Below, one piece after another: positions 22,474 to 33,787 of a stretch of 64,000 bases of DNA. The number at the start of each line of letters is the position of its first letter. The first letter of the stretch is position 1. Location: the NCBI GenBank assembly GCA_030562195.1, contig CM060201.1, positions 22,612,067 through 22,676,066 of the forward strand, written 5' to 3'. This DNA is from Nipponacmea schrenckii. Lineage: Eukaryota; Mollusca; Gastropoda; Lottiidae. The notes beneath the pieces were generated by a model. The model saw nothing but the letters and a program-made list of their open reading frames with translations, was not told where the DNA came from and made no database searches. A program made the translations under genes and the position numbers.

Positions 22474-24547
22474 CTAGGTATCTATTGCCTCCTCAGGCTC
22501 CTCCTCTGTGGATGAATCTTCAAGGGATTCTAAATCAAAAGTATCATATTCTATCCAGGGAGAGAACTCATCCAAAGTCAAACTACACACGGTTTTATTT
22601 TTTTGCACTTGAATTACATCATCTACGATTCCACGCCTTACGTCGCCTGATATTCTACGCCTACTATTCAAAACCTCCAATTTTCGCCTAAGAGTTCTTG
22701 TGGACGGCAAAGGTTGACCCTGTGACAAAAGCAACTCGTACCCCGTGGCACCACAAGCCAGTCTCAGCTGCAATGCTTTTTTTATAGTCTTTATGGACCA
22801 CTTGCATCCACGAGTAGTTTTTCGTCCTAACGCCAATAACTGATCGGAATTGAAAACTTCGCTAATTTTTAAGTCCTGAGTCCTTTGTGCCTTCAAGATC
22901 TCTTCTTTACTTTTCCTTTCATCCGCGTAATCTTTTTCAATTTTAGCGATCTTATTCTGTAGCTCTTTCACTTGCATCAACAAATCTAATTCACGTTGCC
23001 TATTTACAGAAGTGGTTGATTCTGTTGCTATAGTAACCTGTTTCAGACCTTTATTTCTTGTATTGACTTCTACATTATTAGAAGAACTACCATCTGAAAT
23101 ATAAATATATGTAGCCAAGGTATAAGTAAGTACCCATTGCAGTTAAGTTATTATAAGTACCCAGTTCAGGTATAAGTACAAATACAAGTACCCATTGCAG
23201 TCAAGGTATAAGTACCTAACCTAGTCAAGGTAGAAGTACCCAGAGCAGTCAAGTTATTACAAGTACCCAGTTCAGGTATAAGTACCAATACAGTCAAGGT
23301 ACAAGTACCAATTCCAGTCGAAATACAAGTACACAAGGTATAAGTATAAAATTTGTAATAGCTCGACAAAAGATACCTGAATAGAATAGGCCTATTTTAT
23401 GGGACAGATTCAAATTCTAAATATTTACCATCTTTGCTATAGGAATGTTCTATTTTCCTGTGTTTATCTTGTGGTACATACTCATCTGTTGTGTCAATTA
23501 CTTGTTTACGTCGAGCTTTTCTGGGACTTGATTTCTTAGGGAAGGAAAATATTGTAGGAATTGCATTTGGTTTTAATTTTCTTAAACCATCCAACCGATT
23601 TTGCTCATATTGACTTGCATCAAAGTGATCCTAAAATAGAATTATACAAAAATATCATAGTAGGCCTACTAGAAGAAATGATATATACAAAGTGTTTAAT
23701 GTACCTGTGCTGAAATCTTAAAACATGAAGCCCACCTTACTGGCTGCCTAAATTTTTAAGCACTTAGACACATACCAGTACCTGTAGTGTATACATATTG
23801 TTGGTGAGCAACTGTCATGTGATCTGGTGAGCAACAGTCATATGATCTGGTGAGCAACTGTCATATGATCTGGTGAGCAACTGTCATGTAATCTGGTGAG
23901 CAACTGTAATGTGATCTGGTGAGCAACTGTCAATGTGAATCTGGTGAGCAACTGTCATATGATCTGGTGAGCAACTGTCATGTAATCAGGTGAGCATCTG
24001 TCATATGATCTGGTGAACAACTGTCATGTGATCTGGTGAGCAACAGTCATATGATCTGGTGAGCAACTGTCATGTAATCAGGTGAGCATCTGTCATATGA
24101 TCTGGTGAACAACTGTAATGTGATCTGGTGAGCAACTGTCATATGATCTGGTGAGCAACTGTCATATGATCTGGTAAGCAACTGTCATGTGATCTGGTGA
24201 GCAACTGTCATGTGGTCATGTGATCTGGTGAGCAAATGTCATGCGATCTGATGAGCAACTGTCATGTGATCTGGTGAGCAAATGTCATGTGATCTGGTGA
24301 GCATCTGTCATGTGATCTGGTGAGCAACTGCCATGTGATCTGGTGAGCAAATTATGAATTGATTTTTGAGTGAACTAAATGTGGTTACTCGTACCTCGCA
24401 TAGAATCGAAGATTTCGATGCTTTCCAATTCTTTCTCTTTGTATTGATTTCCCAAGATTTTCTTCTCTCAGGGTCGTTGGGGAAGCGGTGCACTTTCAAG
24501 CCCCTTCCTGGTCGGTTTGAACAGCCGACGGCAACACAGCAAGGCAT
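22474..24547 (-). CDS. THAP-domain protein with coiled coil and P-transposase-like segment
   Basis: Three exons on the minus strand (24395-24547, 23429-23630, 22474-23093) join in phase to 324 residues. Residues 1 to about 80 form a C2CH THAP zinc finger. Cys4 and Cys9, Cys50 and His53 are the metal ligands; NRPGRGLKVHRFPNDPERR, the tryptophans at 32 and 41 and the closing signature LKPNAIPTIF are diagnostic. A basic linker follows (PKKSSPRKARRK), then a predicted coiled coil (about 135-180, rich in E, K, Q and L). After it comes KWSIKTIKKALQLRLACG with GYELLLSQGQPLPSTRTLRR, a block found after the THAP domain in THAP9 and P-element transposases. The acidic tail has no transposase catalytic core. 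It therefore looks like a DNA-binding protein derived from a P-like transposase. It could instead be a truncated transposon copy, but its open frame and introns favour a host gene. It is head-to-head with CWF19L1. Confidence 0.85.
23105..23350. repeat. Tandem repeat, GCAGTCAAGGTATAAGTACC units
   Basis: Roughly 30-bp units of CAGTCAAGGTATAAGTACCC with variants, in intron 2 of the THAP gene. The CAGTCAAGGTATAAG text is shared with dispersed repeats at 7150-7170, 48480-48890 and 61320-61535. The threonine- and cysteine-rich frame here is repeat-derived. Confidence 0.8.
23795..24355. repeat. Minisatellite with 23-bp period
   Basis: About two dozen units of GTGAGCAACTGTCATGTGAT plus CTG, with occasional GAACA, CATCT or AATCAGG variants. 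It fills most of intron 1 of the THAP gene. The variant units are not randomly ordered: a block with ATCAGGTGAGCATCTG occurs twice, which indicates higher-order duplication. Confidence 0.9.
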
Positions 24548-24970
24548 TTTCTTATTCTGGGGGTAACAGTAACTAGAAAACAGTTACTTAGAAATCCAGC
24601 ATGGTAGCAAACATGGCGCCTGTTTTGTTATTGCAACAAATGTTGTCTGGTAATAATGTTACTGTTAACAAGAGTTACCTCCCATAGATTATCAATTCCA
24701 AACTCTCAAATTTTTCTTTATCCCCCACATAAATCGTATTTTCTCTTTTTTGATTAGATATACGCATTGAAAAATTTTATTTTGATGGTTTTATTGTTGT
24801 TGTTTATTTCCTTAATTTTTCTGATTTAATTCCTGTACAACTTCTGCGGAAATGACAAAATGTCAGCGCCCATGAAAAACATTAGTTTGACTATATAGTT
24901 GAGTGAAAAAGTATAGTTACTGTACAACTTCTTGTTGCTAATTCTTACGTGATTTGTTTTAATATCCGAC
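24548..24970. promoter_or_regulatory. Divergent promoter region, THAP gene / CWF19L1
   Basis: 423 bp separate the two start codons. An AACATGGCGCC motif at about 24609-24619 resembles a YY1-type initiator element. No TATA box is obvious. The promoter function is inferred from layout. Confidence 0.5.
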
Positions 24971-27900
24971 ATGACAGGAAAGACTTTAAAAGTGTATGTT
25001 GAAAAACTTTTATTATCTCCTTAATTCAAGAATATGTCTTGATCTATTAATGTCCTCGCAAAACATTTCAAAGAGTGCGCCTTAAAAGTATTCTTAGTAG
25101 TCCGAAACATCTGACCTATGCCATCCTCTGTGCGATATCTGGAGGAAGGTCATACATTCTAGTAACTATATTATTTGTTTTTTTTACACCACCAAAGATT
25201 AATTTTTTTATTTTAAGACTTATTTTGTTTCCTCGTTCCACTGAACCCTCATGCTTGTTCATCAACATGTCAACTCTAACAAATTATTGTACCCGATTTA
25301 ACCTTACTCAATATTGTACACAAGTAAATTGTCTCTGTTGTTCAGACATCTGTGGCTCTTGCAATTCCACTTAAAATAAGCTTGTACCAGTATCACAATC
25401 ATAAGGCCCTTCGTTATTAATGAAGTCATCAAACATTTATTTTAAGTCGAATTTCAGGAACCACAAATTTCTGATTGAATATTGGAATGTTTAAATTTAC
25501 TTCTTCAGTGTCCTCGTTTAGTCTATTTTATTTTGTCTATTATTTCTGTTTCTAGATTAGCTTGTGGAGATGTCTGTGGTAAATTTCTTCAGTTATTTAA
25601 CAGAGTTTCAGCCATTCAAAAAAAAGGTGGAAATTTTGATGTAAGTTTGAAAATTCTTTAGTAAGAATCTTAAGAAAATGCTCTTCAAGCAAAAATGTTA
25701 TGTGTCTTCCACACTCTACACTTGAGTACACATCGATTGTGTTTTACAGTAAAGAACAGTTCTAAAACCTGAAACTAAAAACTGTCAATGCATCTGCACT
25801 GTGTCTATAATGAAAGATAAACAAGAGAGACCTTTCTACTTTTGAATCTTTAGTATTTAAACAATCTACAATGCTATGTCATGGCTACAAAGTACGGTTA
25901 GATCAAATATGACAGTACAATATGTACAGTGAAATAACAATACAGTTTGATTGAATATAAAGATAATATTGAAATGAAAAGCAAGGAATCTATTTCGCAA
26001 CAATGTTTCTATATTTTCTAGGTGTTATTATGTGTGGGTGATTTTTTTGGTAATGATTCTGCTGAATGGGAAGATTGTAAATCAGGCAAAATTAAAGGTT
26101 TGTATCGTAAAATTAGTTAGAAAATTAACTGTTTGACTTTATAATGAGGTTGGCAATTAGAATATTCATTTAATTATCCAGGGTTCAATCCCCTCAAAGT
26201 CGGAGCTGATGAACTTTTGGATTTTTTAAAACCCAGTTTCAGTGATGCAGACATGGAAAAAGCGTCTAGTCGTTTGGTTGGGACAATAAATCGAGCCTGT
26301 GTGCTACAGGCTCTGCACGTTGGTAATCGCAAAAAGAGTAGACTAATGTCGCCGTTGAGCCAGCATGGCTTTGTATGTCTTTATTATCCAATTAGGTGCA
26401 AAAATGTAAGACGCGAAACTCCACTTTTCATTTCTGAATATTTGAATAATTTCAGTGCCTATTACCACATTAATACTGGGTCCTACCCACCCGTTTCAAG
26501 CTGAATATTATTCACAAGATGGCCAGGAAATGTGTGATAACATTACTTATCTAGGTTAGAGTTAAATATCTTTTTTTTTCTGTTTATCTCTGAATATTGG
26601 TTGCCTCTCTTGTGATGTTTAGGTCTAGAGTTAACTGGTATAATACACCAGCCCTTTCATGCCTCTTGTCAATTTTGTGTGTCCAGTGTCAGTGATTCAG
26701 GTCAGAGAGAATGACATATAAACTAAACTAAGATAGATCCCTCGACAGTTGGAAGTCTAAGAGTAGTTTAATGCTGCTGTTCTGTCAAATTTCCCTTATT
26801 GCACACTGCATTGGCCCATTAGATGCAGAAGATTAGGAAGTAAAACTCTATTTCATTTTCTTTTTTTTTGCTTTCGTCAATTTTGTGTATTTCACCCAAA
26901 AAATTGTAAGCTTCTAATTATGTTTTGTCTCCCTTGCTGTTGATTGAAAAATCTCCAACATTGTTGTTGGCCTATCAATATCAATTTCATTTTTTCAGGA
27001 AAGCGTGGAAGATACACAACGAGTTCAGGTTTACAGATAGCTTATCTCAGTGGATTAGAGAGTTCCACAGAAGAGGGAGATAAATCCCATTTTACTAAGA
27101 AAGATACATGTAGTCTGGTTTTACCAGTGATATCCGATCCTAATTATGTTGGAATAGATATTTTGATTACGTCACAGTGGCCCAGAGGCGTTCAGAAATA
27201 CGCTTCACAAGCTGTAAGTTGGTCAAATATATTTCCTTTTTTTTTTGCCATTTTTTTTCCATAGTCATATATATCAAAGCGTGTTTCAAAATGATTAAGC
27301 ATAGATTATTACTCAGTTTTATGGATAAATACTTAGTTTAATGGGCAATTACTTAGTTTAATGATTTATTACTTAGTTTTATGGGTATTTACTTAGTTTA
27401 ATGATTTATTACTTAGTTTAATGGGTATTTACTTGTTTAATGGGTAATTACTTAGTTTAATGATTTATTTCTTAGTTTAATGGGTAATTACTTAGTTTAA
27501 TGGGTAATTATAACTTAGTTTAATGAATTATCACTTAGTTTTAAGACTTCATTTGATTATAGATGGATGCTGTTGTATATTTTTTAAAAAAGGCTCATAT
27601 TGGCTAAGTTTAAAAATTTCAATTTTTGGGGTCTCCTTAAAGATGGCTTGCCTTGTTTTTGTTTATATACATGTATATTCCAGAGAGAAAGTATACCTTT
27701 AAGTCTGTAGGTCGTGACTATATAAACTAAGTCTAATTTCTTTGTTTTATTGTACAGGAAGGTTTAGAAGAAGGTAAGCTAGTAGGATCAGAAGGTGTAT
27801 CAGAGCTAGCTAGAATACTTAGACCAAGATATCATTTCTCTGGACTGGAGGAAGTATTTTATGAAAGACAACCATACAGGTAAACTCTACAATATTCATA

Positions 27901-30900
27901 ATAATGATAATTGATATTTGTTTCAATCATAGTCCTAAATACAACACACACATGCATGTTTCGGATATCGAATACTTAACAGGACAAGGAAAGAAAGCAA
28001 ACTCACTGAACAAGGAGAAACAACTATATTTTACAAGGATAACAACTAAGGTCACAAGGATCCTTTCTACCAGTTGGTCCTTGGTCAAACCTCTTGGCAT
28101 TGATCTTTCTGATCAGCTGAGTGGACTGGAATTATGAGTGAAGATGACTTATTCAAGATCATGGAACTTTCACACATCGATCCAGATTGGAACTCACGTC
28201 TGATATTTTCAACTTATCCAAGCAAATCTCGTCATGACTTAAAGAACAGACTCTCTAACCTCTGTGCTATGTTAGAATACTGAAGCCAAGACGTATTTCA
28301 GAAGTGCTACTGTTATGGTAATATTTTATACAAATGCACCTTGATCATGTGACAACCTTAACGCACAAGTGAGACAGAGTATAATGATTGACCATTTTGA
28401 ATAGATTTTAATAAATTTTCAGAAACCATCAAGTTTTGATAGAAAATGCCAGACACACTACGAGATTTATTGGACTGGCGAAAGTGGGCAATAAGGAAAA
28501 GAAAAAGGTATATGTTTGAGTAATCATTGTAGTTAAGTAAACATTTATATGCTCTAGTTTTATCACATTCTGTAATACTTACTATATTGGTAACGATATT
28601 TTTATTGACCAAGTTTGAGACCTTCGTCCAGATTTAAAAAAATACAGTAATCTAATTGGAAAACAAAACTAAATTTAAAATCCATTTTGGAGATGGACCC
28701 CTAAATGTTATTAGGCTTATGTGTAATTGCTTCTTCTCATAGGTAAGAATTCAGGGATTGCTATGATTTATTTTTGTTATTTCAGTTTTTATATGCATTT
28801 AATATTGAACCAATGAATACAATGTCCAGTGCTGATCTGGTCAAACAACCAGAAGATTGTACAGAATGTCCCTACCCTATCTCTCGATATTGGTCTTCGA
28901 ATAAGGTATAGATTGTCATGTTTAAAATATGGGGAAAACTTTACTTATAATGATATTTAACTTTTTATTTTACATGGGTCAGAATTAGGGCCAGTACACA
29001 AAGACATGGTCCTGTCTAACATTCAGTCCATAGTGACAAACATAGACTCTTTATTTAGCATGGGTCAGAATTAGGTCCAGTACAGAAGACATCGTCCTGT
29101 CTAACATTCAGCCATAGGACAAACATAGACTCTTTATTTTACATGGTCAGAATTAGGTCCAATAAAAAGAAAAACCCCCCAAACAAACACATGGCCTTTT
29201 TTCAACCTTACATCTCTACTTTTTATTTTTTAGACAGAAGATTCCGACTCCCAGTTTTTTTATAATTTAAAACAGAAAGATAATCAGGGAGTGAAGCGGA
29301 AGGGGGACAACTCAGACCAAAAACAGAAGAAAAAACATCATCGTACGTTTCTATTTTCTACCAGCATAAATATTAACATCTTAAAATCTCTTTTTTGAAA
29401 CTAGCAGCTTGTAGGTTATGTAAAAAAGAACTTGAATAAAGATTTTCTGTTTGATTTTTGATGTTGTTAGATTTACGAACAGGTGGCTCTTGATTGGTTA
29501 GTTCTGACCATGTTGTGTCTGTTCCATTTATGACCTCAATCGAACGATAAAGAACCACATCTTTTTCTTTTCTCTGCCATTTTGAATTCTGTTTGCACCA
29601 ATTTTTTTTTCAGAACACGTGGACACCTTTTTATTGAACATCCAGTTGAGTCCATGAATTCCAAAACTCACAAATCAAGCGACCCCATCATCAAAGCTTG
29701 ACCCATTCAGGTTATATTTGGTTTATTGAATGAAATTCAAATCTTATAAAAATTGTTATTTCAGCTCAGCCAACTGGACCATGTTGGTTTTGTTTGGGAA
29801 GTCCAGAAGTGGAGAAACATCTTGTAGTCAGTGTGGGAACTGAGGTAAATACTTTCTTCTTAATTCAGAAAGAAATAATGGAGGGACAGGATAAAGACTT
29901 CCTTGAATATAGGTCAAAACAAGGTGGAGGCTTCACCCCTCCCCCTTCTTCCCTCTCACATCACTACATCCCCACACCGACAAATAAATAATGTACATGT
30001 ATATTTTGGACTTTATATATGAATAATTCTATTTATAGTGTTACGTAGCACTGGCTAAAGGTGGTTTGGTACCAGATCATGTTTTAATCCTACCCATAGG
30101 TCATCACCAATCTACTGTGTCAGCTCCACAAGATGTCCGTAATGAGATAGAACAGTATCCTTTCTTAGTCTTCTACATGGCATGGTAGAAAGTTATATAC
30201 CACTTTTCATTATGATATACTTACTCACTTATAATTGATATACTTCCTCATGTGAAAAGTTTCATGAGCTGCTACCAATGTTTGTATGTGCCTATTAAAG
30301 TAGAGTTCAAATTTAATGTTTCGTGAAAATATTTTGGTTATTAAATTCATTCAGCCATTTTTATGATCCTTAACTCCCATGCTGATATAAAACATGTTTA
30401 AAAAAATGTTTTAAAGACCAAGGTAAAGGGGTCGTATTTTTTGAAAGAAATTTTCGAACTCAGCATCTTCAGATACAAGTAAGTGAACCAGTTTCTTTTA
30501 TTTTCAACTTTCTCTGAGTTATAATGAAACATATAAAACGAAAGATTGCTCAAACTTTTAAAATCCTAATAGTTTGTATTTGGATCTTCAGTCATCCATG
30601 TCTGGCTAATATTGCAGATAAGTGAGAGAGACAGTCAAGGAGAACTATTTTTTCAGATAAATTGGTTGCTTCCAAGCGGATGCGGATATCACTGACTAGG
30701 TAGTTGTTGGTAGATGACAAGTTAAAGTTTGCTGCCAGTGGATGCAGATATTGCAAAAGCTGTATTTAAATATTGTTACTATTTATAGGTTGTTCCAGTA
30801 GGAAGTGATGTCATACAGGAAGTGAAAGATATTTTTATGGAGTGTGCAGACAATGAAAGTTTACAGTTGGACGAGATTCCCAAACATTCCGATCTTAAAC

Positions 30901-31749
30901 AGGTTTGTTATTGTATTTGATATTCTCTTTAGTACCATATAATTTTGAATATTGTACACAAGCATATAAATATATTGCTCACCTCTTCTATCTTTCTAAA
31001 TGGTTATTTTTCGTGGAATTGCACAAACCACAAATATCTGATTGAAAATTGGAATGGTGTAAATTGATGCTATCAGTGGCCCTGATACACATACAAAATT
31101 GAGTAAGTCTTTTTACAATCCTGTTAGATCAATTTATAATTTGTGTTGTAGATCATTCCAGTTGGTGTGCCTTATTTTTATGCTGAACTTCCACTGGGTG
31201 ACAAACTATTACACAGAATCTCAAAAAACTTCCCTCTTCAATTTGGAAGGTTTGTTTTCATTTTACATTTGAAAGTTTTCACTTTAAAAAAAACACAAAA
31301 TACTACAAGGAGCTTGTTTTTAGAACGTCTGCTGATGTCCTAATTATCAATTTTGCTTGAGTGTTAGGTTTGCACATCAAATTTATTGAAAACAGTTTAT
31401 CATAAAGATACTATTATTTCTATAGATTACCTCCCTTTAGTGTGTCAAGGGAAGTAACTCATGTAATCACAATCTTGCACTCTTTGTCATAAACAATTAA
31501 GTTTCATATTCTGCTACAGAAGAACTATTTTCAAATACATGACAATGTAGTGTCACATTTTGTTTAAGACAATTGACAGAAATTTTTGTATATTGTAGAG
31601 AAGTTTTAGCCGAATCAGGAATTTTAAACATGCCAGAACGAGCCGATTGGAAGAAATGTAAAATTAGTCGGGAAGAAGAAACAGAACAGACATTAGATTT
31701 TAAAACATTGTTTCAGTCTTACGATTTTACTCTACAAGATACAGATTGA
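24971..31749 (+). CDS. CWF19L1: CWF19-like protein 1
   Basis: Fifteen exons: 24971-24993, 25556-25640, 26022-26097, 26456-26554, 26999-27213, 27758-27879, 28423-28507, 28786-28905, 29234-29342, 29765-29844, 30039-30154, 30385-30478, 30789-30902, 31152-31249 and 31599-31749, giving 528 residues. The family is related to yeast Cwf19/Drn1, linked to spliceosome disassembly and lariat debranching. The N-terminal metallophosphatase-like domain begins [17 protein letters not shown] and includes LLCVGDFFG. The middle has [19 protein letters not shown] and a low-complexity linker (about residues 245-285). The C-terminal CwfJ domains contain [20 protein letters not shown], the HIT-like stretch [10 protein letters not shown] and [13 protein letters not shown]. 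Exon 1 is only 23 coding bases (MTGKTLK) and was chosen because it restores family phase and length. The intron after exon 11 looks U12-type. Length and domain order match the human protein. Confidence 0.94.
25340..25510. repeat. Copy of the TIR-bearing MITE-like family in CWF19L1 intron 1
   Basis: ACATCTGTGGCTCTTGCAATTCCACTT and the opposite arm TTTTAAGTCGAATTTCAGGAACCACAAATTTCTGATTG flank a GTATCACAATCATAAGGCCCTT centre. It matches the copies listed for 14165-14400. It is non-coding. Confidence 0.65.
27330..27545. repeat. Minisatellite ACTTAGTTTAATGGGTAATT
   Basis: About ten 20-bp units alternating GGGTAATT, GGGTATTT and GATTTATT endings, in CWF19L1 intron 5. It is non-coding. Confidence 0.85.
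28005..28290. repeat. Interspersed repeat, CAGTTGGTCCTTGGTCAAACC family
   Basis: Shares AACTATATTTTACAAGGATAACAAC, then AAGGATCCTTTCTACCAG and TGGTCCTTGGTCAAACCTCTTGGCA with copies at 49420-49625, and in reverse at about 40380-40560 and 45090-45195. It is probably a SINE-like element. It lies in CWF19L1 intron 6. Confidence 0.65.
28975..29165. repeat. Triplicated segment in CWF19L1 intron 8
   Basis: Two and a partial third unit of about 80 bp share CATGGGTCAGAATTAGG, CCAGTACA and GACATGGTCCTGTCTAACATTCAG followed by ACAAACATAGACTCTTTATTT. It is non-coding. Confidence 0.75.
30155..30384 (+). other. U12-type (minor spliceosome) intron of CWF19L1
   Basis: The intron begins GTATCCTTTC, an exact U12-type 5' splice site. 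It contains ATCCTTAAC at 30366-30374, matching the U12 branch-point consensus (TTCCTTAAC), about 11 bases from the inferred end at 30384. There is no polypyrimidine tract. Phase and protein conservation (ending EIE, then [10 protein letters not shown]) require exon 12 to start at 30385, which leaves intron terminus TG rather than AG or AC. No AG lies in the right place before the conserved YKTCLKK codons. Confidence 0.7.
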
Positions 31750-32718
31750 GGAGTTTATCCAGGGAACTGTGAATTTATTTGGAAACTACAGGGAAATATT
31801 AGAAAAGGTCCAGTCATGATTATGTTCTACTCTTCTGCACCTTATGATCTAGTGAAGAAGGACCCCAGTTATGATGGAAATGGCAAAACAGAAAGACATT
31901 ATTGATTGATGGTCAAAAGGGTGATTTTCTAGAACCCCTTAAATAGAGAATTGAAATTTTGAAAAATAGTGCCGTAGGCATATCTTGATATTGTTGACAA
32001 AAATTATTATATTGAAAATAACACATTGAAATATCACCCCCAAAAACTCTGACCGAAAACTGACTACAAATTTGGAAGACATTATGTGTGCTCATGTTCG
32101 CACCTTTTATGCAAAGGTATTCTGCAATTAACAGTGTTTTATTGAGGCTGCTATTTCAATTCTTTTAAATCAGTGGTAATAATCAAAAAAGTTTTACTTG
32201 GCTCAGACAATAGCATCAAGGTCTACTTCGGTAATGAATATTGAGTTTGTGTCAATTAACATTTATATGTTTATGAAAGTTATATAAAAGGTATATTAAA
32301 AGGTATTCAAAAAAAAAACTGATATTCCTAAACCAAACCAATTTTATTATAACTGTTTGAAGGAGAGATTTAACCAACCAATGTTACCAAATGAACAGAA
32401 AGAAATTTCATTAACTAAATCTATTATACACTAAGGACACTTATAGCTTCTGCTAATTTTAGAACTTCCTGTGATTCTGCACAAATTTTTAATATTGCTC
32501 GAAATTTGATGAAATTAGAAATATTAACTTTTAATAGATAGGGCCTACTGCTATTGAAAGCAGAAAATAAGCTCATAATCAATTGAACCCATGGAAGTAC
32601 ATTTTCTTCCTGTGTCCTTGACCAGTGCTTCTACTAAGGCATATCTTCTCATACAACACCGACTATTTCAAATGCTAAATTTATTTCTCAAATATTTACA
32701 AATTATACTAGGACTAGA
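31750..32718. other. CWF19L1 3' region and spacer
   Basis: Between the convergent ends of CWF19L1 and NDUFV3. It contains a partial copy of the GTCCTACTCTTCTGCACCT repeat (about 31822-31865). On the minus strand an AATAAA lies at 32680-32685, a plausible NDUFV3 polyadenylation signal. No exon is recognised. Confidence 0.5.
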
Positions 32719-33506
32719 TCATTGTTTTAAACTCGAAGGTTGAGGAAGTCTTTTGGGTGCCATTTCTACGTCTAAATCAAAGAATGAATAGGGATTATGT
32801 TGGTAATATTCAGGCACCTGATATTTGGAGTTGTCTAAGTTTGGTTTCGATGGAGCAACAGGTGCTGGTTTACTCTTTTCAGCGGCTGAAATACAGAATT
32901 ATTATCATAAGAACTATTGATTGTGTCCAGGCATTTGTTTCTCAAGATGTTTAGAATAGTGCTTGTAAAGCATGGTATCAAAGTTCTTTAAAATCAATTA
33001 TCAGTCCAAAATTGAGGAAAATCAGGTAGGGAAGTGTGATTATTAATATCTAATAGACCTATGTAAATTCACCACCATTTAAGATAAATGTAATTTTGCA
33101 CATATGACTTAAGGAATTTAAAACGGTCTCACAGACTAAGCTTCCAGGAACAAATGCTTGAAAAGGGTTGTATTCTTCCTCACCTTTTTCCTTTGGTGGA
33201 TCTGTTGAACTTGATTCCGTCAGCCTTGTTGGAGTCGTAGACAGAAGTCTCTGTCCCTGAAATAAAATATATAAAAAAAATAGTTGTAGTCTGTATGCTA
33301 GCAAGCTGATAGTGATATGAAGTTTAGTTATCTACCCTGCACTTAAACTTGATCAGCTTTCTTTCATTTGGATATTTTGTCAAATGTATTAAAAGATTTG
33401 TGAATGGATTAAATGGATTATGTTTAATTTGTGATCCTGAGCAAAAATATAATAGACATTTTACCGAAATAAGCAATCCTCTTGAGCCGAAGCGACGAGA
33501 CAACAT
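32719..33506 (-). CDS. NDUFV3: NADH dehydrogenase flavoprotein 3, short form (complex I, N module)
   Basis: Three exons on the minus strand (33465-33506, 33184-33256, 32719-32885) give a 93-residue protein. The start MLSRRFGSRGLLIS followed by QRLLSTTPTR is arginine- and serine-rich without acids, a typical cleavable mitochondrial presequence. A K/P/A-rich linker follows. The C-terminal block has DNSKYQVPEYYQHNPYSFFD, then LDVEM and KRLPQPSS. It matches the conserved end of NDUFV3 (vertebrate Y-x-x-LQHHDYSTYTFLDL...MPQPSS). NDUFV3 is the small accessory subunit that sits on the flavoprotein module of respiratory complex I. The length fits the short isoform found in most animals. The gene is head-to-head with RPS11. 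Confidence 0.9.
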
Positions 33507-33787
33507 TTTGTTTTGAGTAGAAGTCACCACTGGGAGGCGCTATGCTACTGTTCCGTGTGACACTAGTCACAAGATAGATTAAATCTTGTGGGTTATATTT
33601 TAACTTGGTGTTCTTTTTCTATTAAAATTTATATCTTAATTATTCGAAAACTTACTTCTGTCAAGTTTTTCACGTTTAATTCACGCCAACAATTGTGACC
33701 CGTGACGACACGATCGCGCCCGAGAACACAGAACTCCGTGTAGCGGAAGTTGAAACCCACTTCGTCCTTTTCCTGTCTGAGACCACC
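33507..33787. promoter_or_regulatory. Divergent promoter region, NDUFV3 / RPS11, with TOP motif
   Basis: 281 bp separate the start codons. On the RPS11 side, CCTTTTCCTGTCT at 33766-33778 is a pyrimidine tract just upstream of the ATG. It fits a terminal oligopyrimidine (TOP) start, the mTOR-responsive 5' end of ribosomal protein mRNAs. GCGGAAGT near 33743-33750 resembles an ETS site. No TATA box is seen. These are motif matches, not mapped start sites. Confidence 0.6.

Noticed and set aside
23166..23369. Thr/Cys-rich 67-residue frame on the minus strand
   Set aside because: Lies within the tandem repeat of THAP intron 2.
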